From Candidatus Uhrbacteria bacterium (lineage in GTDB: Bacteria > Patescibacteriota > Patescibacteriia > 2-12-FULL-60-25), in the NCBI GenBank assembly GCA_903828685.1, contig CAIKNB010000064.1:1-8440 (forward strand): a stretch of DNA of 8,440 nt, written 5' to 3'. The translations under genes and the position numbers were made by a program. Positions 4,202 to 8,440 of the stretch are shown piece after piece; position 1 is the first letter of the stretch, and each line of letters starts with the position of its first letter. The notes beneath the pieces were generated by a model. The model had not been told where the DNA came from, did not search any database, and worked only from the letters and a program-made list of their open reading frames with translations.

Positions 4202-6818
4202 TGGCTGGTGACAACAGTGCCGCCAGTACGCGATCGCGGTCCCACGTACCGGAATAACCCAAGGCATTATTTTGTTCCGCCGGTTTGCTCCAGGCGATCT
4301 TCCAAGATTCAGGATAACTCACCGAGGTCGTGATAGTGCGGTCGGTCTTGCCGGATTGGCTGGTCAGGAGCAGCAGGTATGCGCCACGCGGACTTGCTTG
4401 CGTCGTGGCCGGCGTTGCATCGAGTTTGGCCAGGATGTCCGAGGTCGTGAACGGCAAACGGTATTTGAGGCTCACGGTCTGGCTTTGTCCGGGATCGAGC
4501 TGCAACCAGCCGCCGAAAACCGTGCGGCCGTTTTCTTCGGTGAGCGTGACGCCATCAGGCGTGGTTTGGGCGCCGGTTTCTACTTGTTCGATGTCGCCAT
4601 CAGGAGTTTCGTCGTCGGCCACGGTTTGGAAAAACTTTTTCTCCGGCGTCTTAAAGCCTGAAGCCTCTTCGAGCTTGCTGCCCTTGGGCACGTACACGCG
4701 CAGAAACGCGACGTTGCGCACGCCGTTAAACAAATCGCCCTTGCGGCCGTTGTGTGTGCGCGTAAAAGTGACTGTGTCTTCGATGGAACCGTCAGCCCCC
4801 ACCGCTGCGCGGTGCTCGACCTTCTCGTCTATCACGCCGTCGGTCTTTTGCCCTGCGATGTTGGCCTCGATAACTGCCAGGCTGTCGCCGGAAGTATCTT
4901 TGAGGCGGCCGCTCCAGCCGTATTTTTCGGCCAGCTGTTCTTCGCCCGAATTGCTGAACGCGACTTGGATATCCTTGGTCTCCAGCGAATCGGCCACAGC
5001 GCCCGCCACCTGGAGCCACTCGGATTTATCCAGCGTCTTGAGCCGACCCAACATGATTTGTGCCAGGTCGCCCACGAATTTTTTCGGCGTGTTGGCCTGC
5101 TTGTCGTAATCAATCTCCACTTCCTTTTGCGTCTCGGCCATGAAATTGTCGGCGGTGATGGTCTTGCCGTAGCTCGGCAAATCCACGGGACCCGTGATCT
5201 GCAAAAGTTTTTGCATGAACGAGGCGTTGACTGTGATCACGCCATCGATAGTCTCTTGTCCCGATTTGCTCCAGAACCAACGGATCTTGTCGGCGCTAGT
5301 CGGAAAATCAGGGAACCAGTTGGCGTCTTGGAATTGCCACAGCGAGTTGACCAGTTGGAGCGGCTGCGGCGGAACAATGCGCGCCATGAGCTGGCCCTTG
5401 ATGGCATAGGTGCCGCCCGAAGGGACGCTGACTTTTTTGATTTCGCCGCGATCCAACGTGACTTCAGCATACGAACCCATGAAGCCGCCCGTGGGCCTGA
5501 TCTCTGTATTGTTCTGGAAAATCACCAGGTAGTTGCGCAGGCTGTCGCGTCCTGCGATCTTGGAAAATGCGTCTGCCAGAGTGGCGAATTCGCTGACCGC
5601 GCCTTGCGCCTGGGTGATGCTGCCCAACAAGGAAGTGATTTTGGCGCGTTGCGCAGCCGGCACGGATGAAACGTCGACCGTGGAAGCAGCCAGCGAGGCG
5701 TCGGACATGAGCTGCAGCGAACCTCTGGCATATGCCGCCAACACATCCAATCTTTCGTCCAAGCGGCGCTCAGGATCGGCAAAGACTTTGTCAAAACCCA
5801 CGGCCAAAAGACGCGCGGCTTCGCTGGCCTTGTCGCCAACTTCGAGTAAAGCGCGAGCGCTCCTGAAAGTCTTGGGCATGACCGAGGCCAAACCCACGGC
5901 CAGGGCATTAGTTTGACCTAAATACGAATCAGCGGCGCGGAAGCTACTGGAAGCGCGTTTGAGCGAATCGGCTGAATCAGGCACGTTAGCCGCGTCCTTA
6001 GCCGAAAGCAGATCGTCCACGGCCTGGGTGCCAGCTTGGCTTGCCGAGGCGCCGTTTTCGGAAGCCGTGCGATAGAGCAGCAACGCCTTTGCCGGCAAAG
6101 TCACGAGCAAGAGCAGAGCGCAAAAACCGACCAGAGCGCGGGCCACGGAAAATTTTGGCACTTCGACCGTGCACAGCGCATCTTCGGCTTCGTGTTCGAT
6201 TTTCTTTTCGACTTTTTCCACGCGCTGGAACAGCGGCGACAAAGTTTCGCACAATCCGCGCCAGCGGGCATGAAGCCATTCGCCTGCGCCGAACCTCTGC
6301 CGGAACGCTTCATCAAAAGTCGCAGGCGTAAATTGATCCTGCGCCATCCAGGGATCAGCCGGCAAGCCTTGCAAGTCGTATTTGAGCGTGGCGTAGACCT
6401 CGATTGGATAGGCTTGCTGCTTGGGCAAACCGTAATCCGCTGCAGCCACCTGGTGCCGCGGCTCGGTACTCTCTTTGATGAGTTTTATTTTCTGCAACGA
6501 AACGACGTAAGCGCTGCGTTCATGCGCGCCGCGCTTGATGGCGATGGATTTTTCTTTGTTGGCGTGCGCCGCATCCACGGTCAAACCCACGACCGCATAA
6601 TCCAGCTGCTCCACGGCATCTGACTGCGGCGCAGGAGTCGGTGCGGCTGCCACTTTCCAAGCTCCGATTTTAGTTTTGCCGCGGCGCGGACCTACCGGGG
6701 TCTGCAAAACCACGCCTTCGCGTTCGACCACGTTGGCCAGTTGGTCTTCCAACGAAGCAGCCGGCCGGGTTCTGGCCGACGTCAGTTTGTGGGTGCCGGG
6801 CGAATTCCTTTTTTTCAC
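4164..6818 (-). CDS. DUF4012 domain membrane protein
   Basis: This 884-residue protein carries the DUF4012 signature: NYLVIFQNNTEIRPTGGFMG (429-448), then DANWFPDFPTSADKIRWFW (498-516) and IDGVITVNASFMQKLLQITG (524-543). The function of DUF4012 is unknown; it is common near glycosyltransferases. A 221-residue cytoplasmic N-terminus, basic and Ala/Pro-rich at first, ends in a charged helix (VEKVEKKIEHEAED, 200-213). One membrane helix follows at about 224-249. Residues 255-425 are alanine-rich and helical, and the DUF4012 core occupies about 428-560. A beta-rich C-terminal region (about 615-835) includes paired strands and the GWLQLDPGQSQTVSLKYRLPF segment. The predicted large extracytoplasmic part suggests work at the envelope surface. 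The start is a GTG one nucleotide after the glycosyltransferase stop, with no Shine-Dalgarno motif, so translation is probably coupled. No alternative start lies nearby. The 3' end overlaps the next gene. Confidence 0.9.
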   Translation of the reverse strand: MKKRNSPGTHKLTSARTRPAASLEDQLANVVEREGVVLQTPVGPRRGKTKIGAWKVAAAPTPAPQSDAVEQLDYAVVGLTVDAAHANKEKSIAIKRGAHERSAYVVSLQKIKLIKESTEPRHQVAAADYGLPKQQAYPIEVYATLKYDLQGLPADPWMAQDQFTPATFDEAFRQRFGAGEWLHARWRGLCETLSPLFQRVEKVEKKIEHEAEDALCTVEVPKFSVARALVGFCALLLLVTLPAKALLLYRTASENGASASQAGTQAVDDLLSAKDAANVPDSADSLKRASSSFRAADSYLGQTNALAVGLASVMPKTFRSARALLEVGDKASEAARLLAVGFDKVFADPERRLDERLDVLAAYARGSLQLMSDASLAASTVDVSSVPAAQRAKITSLLGSITQAQGAVSEFATLADAFSKIAGRDSLRNYLVIFQNNTEIRPTGGFMGSYAEVTLDRGEIKKVSVPSGGTYAIKGQLMARIVPPQPLQLVNSLWQFQDANWFPDFPTSADKIRWFWSKSGQETIDGVITVNASFMQKLLQITGPVDLPSYGKTITADNFMAETQKEVEIDYDKQANTPKKFVGDLAQIMLGRLKTLDKSEWLQVAGAVADSLETKDIQVAFSNSGEEQLAEKYGWSGRLKDTSGDSLAVIEANIAGQKTDGVIDEKVEHRAAVGADGSIEDTVTFTRTHNGRKGDLFNGVRNVAFLRVYVPKGSKLEEASGFKTPEKKFFQTVADDETPDGDIEQVETGAQTTPDGVTLTEENGRTVFGGWLQLDPGQSQTVSLKYRLPFTTSDILAKLDATPATTQASPRGAYLLLLTSQSGKTDRTITTSVSYPESWKIAWSKPAEQNNALGYSGTWDRDRVLAALLSPANGQSTQNTGSTE

Positions 6819-6819
6819 A

Positions 6820-7959
6820 TTAATCGTGTCTGAGCGCTTGCCGATAAGCCGCCAGAGTCAATTCCGCGGCTTGCTTCCAGTTGTGACGCAACGCCAAATC
6901 CTTCGCGGCTAGCATGGCGTTTTGCCGGGCTTTTCCAAGGTCAGCCAAGACGCTTTGGACAGCGGCAAGTATAGCACCGGAATCGCCTGCACGGAAGTAG
7001 ATTGCGCCATTTTTTCCTAAGACCTCGGGCAAGGATGCAGCATCTGACGAGATGACCGGGCAGCCATGCGCCAGAGCCTCAAGCGGCGGCAAACCAAAAC
7101 CCTCAAAATGCGAGGGAAAAACCAGGGCCACGGCGTTGGAATAGAGATTCGAAAGCTGCTCGTCGCTGACGCGGCCCAGGAACTCGATGCCTTTGAGGTC
7201 TGAAGCCTGTACTTTGACTCGTTGCATGAACACATCCATCTCGCCTGCGATTATGAGTTTGAGATCCGGATACTGCGTACTAATCTTAGGCCAAGCTGCC
7301 AGAAGGTCATCGAGTCCTTTGTGCGGATAGGCAGAACCCACGTAAAGCAAGTAGCTAGGAGCTAGGGGCTGGTAGCTAGGGATGGCTTCGACCCTAGCTT
7401 CTAGCTTCCAGCTACTAGCTACCATTCCTGGCATGCCCTCCCCGGTCACGATTATCTTGCCTTTAGACTTCGGATAAAAAGATTCGACATCGGATTTCAC
7501 GAATTCGGTCGGCGTCAGAATCTTGGCAGCATGTTTAATGCATTGCGCTACGGTGAGACGATAAGCGACCTGTTTGATCCCGCGCATGAAAGGACCGCTC
7601 AAAGAAGATTTGGCGCTCTTGGGCTGGTGGCGCAGCAGCAAATCATGGATCGTCACGACCAGCGGACCACGGAAAGAAATCGGCACATTCCAATGCGGCA
7701 CATGGACCAAGTCCGCATGGACAGAACGAAAGACGCCGGGCATTTTGGTTTGTTCGGCCAAGCCGTACCACGGCACATTAGCGATGACGGTCTCGACGTT
7801 TGGTTCATGCACGAACGGATGTTCAGGCTTGCGGACAATGAGGACAAAGCGGTCATCTGTCTTTTGGTCCAGCATGGCCTGCACTAACTCTTGGATATAC
7901 CGGCCGATGCCGCGGGTGTTCTCCGGGCCCATCATCCTGGCATCGATGGCGATTCTCAT
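6820..7959 (-). CDS. Family 4 (GT-B) glycosyltransferase
   Basis: This 379-residue cytosolic GT-B enzyme probably moves a sugar from a nucleotide donor to a lipid- or polymer-linked acceptor. The N-terminal acceptor domain starts MRIAIDARMMGPENTRGIGRY (with GIGRY at 17-21), then DLVHVPHWNVP (83-93) and VVTIHDLL (101-108). The C-terminal donor domain starts at YLLYVGSAYPHKGL (203-216) and includes FLGRVSDEQLSNLY (260-273). It also holds the EX7E motif EGFGLPPLE (E286, E294) that binds the sugar nucleotide, and GCPVISSDAASLPEV (299-313). The start was set at 7959 because the MRIAIDAR beginning is typical of the family; an in-frame ATG 18 codons upstream would add an atypical extension. There is no ribosome binding site. 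The interdomain linker (residues 180-203) is encoded by a palindromic repeat. The donor and acceptor sugars cannot be told. It is the first gene of the operon. Confidence 0.95.
   Translation of the reverse strand: MRIAIDARMMGPENTRGIGRYIQELVQAMLDQKTDDRFVLIVRKPEHPFVHEPNVETVIANVPWYGLAEQTKMPGVFRSVHADLVHVPHWNVPISFRGPLVVTIHDLLLRHQPKSAKSSLSGPFMRGIKQVAYRLTVAQCIKHAAKILTPTEFVKSDVESFYPKSKGKIIVTGEGMPGMVASSWKLEARVEAIPSYQPLAPSYLLYVGSAYPHKGLDDLLAAWPKISTQYPDLKLIIAGEMDVFMQRVKVQASDLKGIEFLGRVSDEQLSNLYSNAVALVFPSHFEGFGLPPLEALAHGCPVISSDAASLPEVLGKNGAIYFRAGDSGAILAAVQSVLADLGKARQNAMLAAKDLALRHNWKQAAELTLAAYRQALRHD
7351..7422. repeat. Palindromic AGCTAG-type repeat inside the glycosyltransferase gene
   Basis: Arms at 7351-7381 and 7392-7422 (31 bp each) are inverted copies matching at 25 of 31 positions, with a 10-nt loop at 7382-7391. 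Each arm consists of about four units of period 8 built on AGCTAG/AGCTGG. The element is 72 nt long, exactly 24 codons, and is read in frame as the residues from V180 (VASSWKLEAR...) to Y203. It falls in the linker between the two GT-B domains. Confidence 0.8.
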
Positions 7960-7965
7960 GCAGGT

Positions 7966-7994
7966 AAAGTACGGGTCAGTGGGACGATTGACAA
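7966..7994 (-). promoter_or_regulatory. Candidate promoter of the glycosyltransferase operon
   Basis: On the minus strand TTGTCA (7989-7994) and TACTTT (7966-7971) are separated by 17 bp. The -10 ends 6 nt before the ATG, so transcription would start at or next to the start codon, giving a leaderless or near-leaderless mRNA. This agrees with the absence of a ribosome binding site. The -10 box is weak (three of six consensus bases). Confidence 0.4.
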
Positions 7995-8440
7995 GCCCGC
8001 CAAAGTATGACAATTTCCATCATATCTTTGACCTGGAGGAAGCCACGGAAAATTTGACACGCTCTTTGATCAAAATGAAGCTGCAAGACACGCTCTTGAA
8101 GCCAGTAACAGCGGAAGAACGCGAGCAATGCCGCGTGCTTGCCGAGACCATCGGACGCATGCACATCACCCACGCGTCTTTGACGCGATTGGATAGACAG
8201 CCCGCAGCGCGCGTCTGCTATGAAAACGGATGTGCGCCTGCAAGCTTCTGGAGCAAGTGGCTCTGGGCGCAGATCGGAACTTTCAACGATCATGCTTGGC
8301 TGGCGCGCTTGTGCGCCATCATACCTGGAGAATACGCCCTGTACTTTGTACCGCGGCCCGATACCATCGACATTTCTTTGGCCGCTGAGTCGCAACTCGT
8401 GACTTGCGACAACCAGCTGAAATATCTCAAGCTCGGGATC
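7979..8440 (+). CDS. Unrecognised protein, 3' end cut by the window
   Basis: An uninterrupted frame runs to the window end and reads like real protein: KYDNFHHIFDLEEATENLTR, later TAEEREQCRVLAETIGRMH, then WSKWLWAQIGTFNDHAWLAR and IIPGEYALYFVPRPDTIDI. I do not recognise the family. It is mixed alpha/beta, rich in charged residues and tryptophan, with several cysteines and no signal peptide or membrane helix in the visible 150 or so residues. The start is uncertain. Candidates are ATG 7946, ATG 7958 (which would share the CATG with the glycosyltransferase start), GTG 7979, TTG 7988 and ATG 8075. None has a good ribosome binding site. I give 7979 because it avoids a 5'-5' overlap. It is divergent from the operon. 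A competing minus-strand frame over the same bases reads much less like a protein. Confidence 0.6.
   Translation, partial: MGRLTSPPKYDNFHHIFDLEEATENLTRSLIKMKLQDTLLKPVTAEEREQCRVLAETIGRMHITHASLTRLDRQPAARVCYENGCAPASFWSKWLWAQIGTFNDHAWLARLCAIIPGEYALYFVPRPDTIDISLAAESQLVTCDNQLKYLKLGI

Noticed and set aside
3305..4333. Long plus-strand open frame (342 codons) opposite the Ig-like gene
   Set aside because: Its product is rich in His, Arg and Gln with no domain pattern, and it lies antisense to a clear membrane protein with repeats; it is a GC-driven shadow.
4752..5669. Plus-strand open frame (305 codons) opposite the DUF4012 gene
   Set aside because: It is antisense to the conserved DUF4012 core and has a low-quality, His/Arg-rich translation.
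6036..6623. Plus-strand open frame (195 codons)
   Set aside because: It is antisense to the N-terminal part of the DUF4012 protein, with no start signals or recognisable domain.
7988..8016. Consensus TTGACA on the plus strand as promoter of the divergent gene
   Set aside because: No acceptable -10 lies 16-18 bp downstream (CAATTT at best), and it would fall inside the likely coding start.
7976..8395. Minus-strand open frame (139 codons) in the right end
   Set aside because: Its composition is arginine/cysteine/glutamine-rich and irregular, whereas the plus frame over the same bases gives normal helices and strands and stays open to the window end.

Overview
The window looks like a chromosomal segment from a member of the Patescibacteria (Candidate Phyla Radiation, Parcubacteria-like). 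This is an inference. It rests on a GT4 glycosyltransferase next to a DUF4012 membrane protein and a membrane-anchored Ig-like/DUF11-like repeat protein, an arrangement I associate with that group. It is also supported by most starts lacking a Shine-Dalgarno sequence, an Asn in place of the usual Asp in the RNase III active site, and short CTA-rich repeats near and inside genes. No taxonomic marker gene is present.

Region 1 (1-1412, + strand): nusB (49-567) encodes a core of normal NusB length plus a highly charged tail, and rnc (678-1412) encodes a complete RNase III. The 110-base spacer holds a 7-bp tandem repeat that runs over the nusB stop codon, an imperfect 16-bp inverted repeat and a candidate rnc promoter. 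Both genes act in RNA metabolism: NusB in rRNA antitermination, RNase III in rRNA and dsRNA processing.

Region 2 (1405-2261, - strand): a 153-codon orphan gene (1473-1934) has its own promoter, ribosome binding site and hairpin terminator. The terminator's U-tract side overlaps the rnc stop, so the two transcripts converge. Upstream of its promoter is a cluster of palindromes built on CGTC/GACG. Then come a hairpin terminator and a tRNA-Arg(UCG) gene (2128-2204) with encoded CCA and a near-consensus promoter (2233-2261).

Region 3 (2279-7959, - strand): a tight three-gene operon in the order glycosyltransferase (6820-7959), DUF4012 protein (4164-6818), Ig-like repeat protein (2279-4201). The first two are 1 nt apart and the last two overlap by 38 nt. 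The glycosyltransferase is cytosolic. The other two each have one predicted membrane helix and a large predicted extracellular part. Together they look like a cell-surface glycan or envelope-polymer module, although the reaction and polymer are unknown. A 72-nt palindromic repeat with 31-bp arms lies inside the glycosyltransferase gene and is translated in frame as 24 residues.

Region 4 (about 7979-8440, + strand): the 5' part of an unrecognised gene runs off the window end. It is divergent from the operon, and its N-terminal coding region overlaps or abuts the operon promoter.
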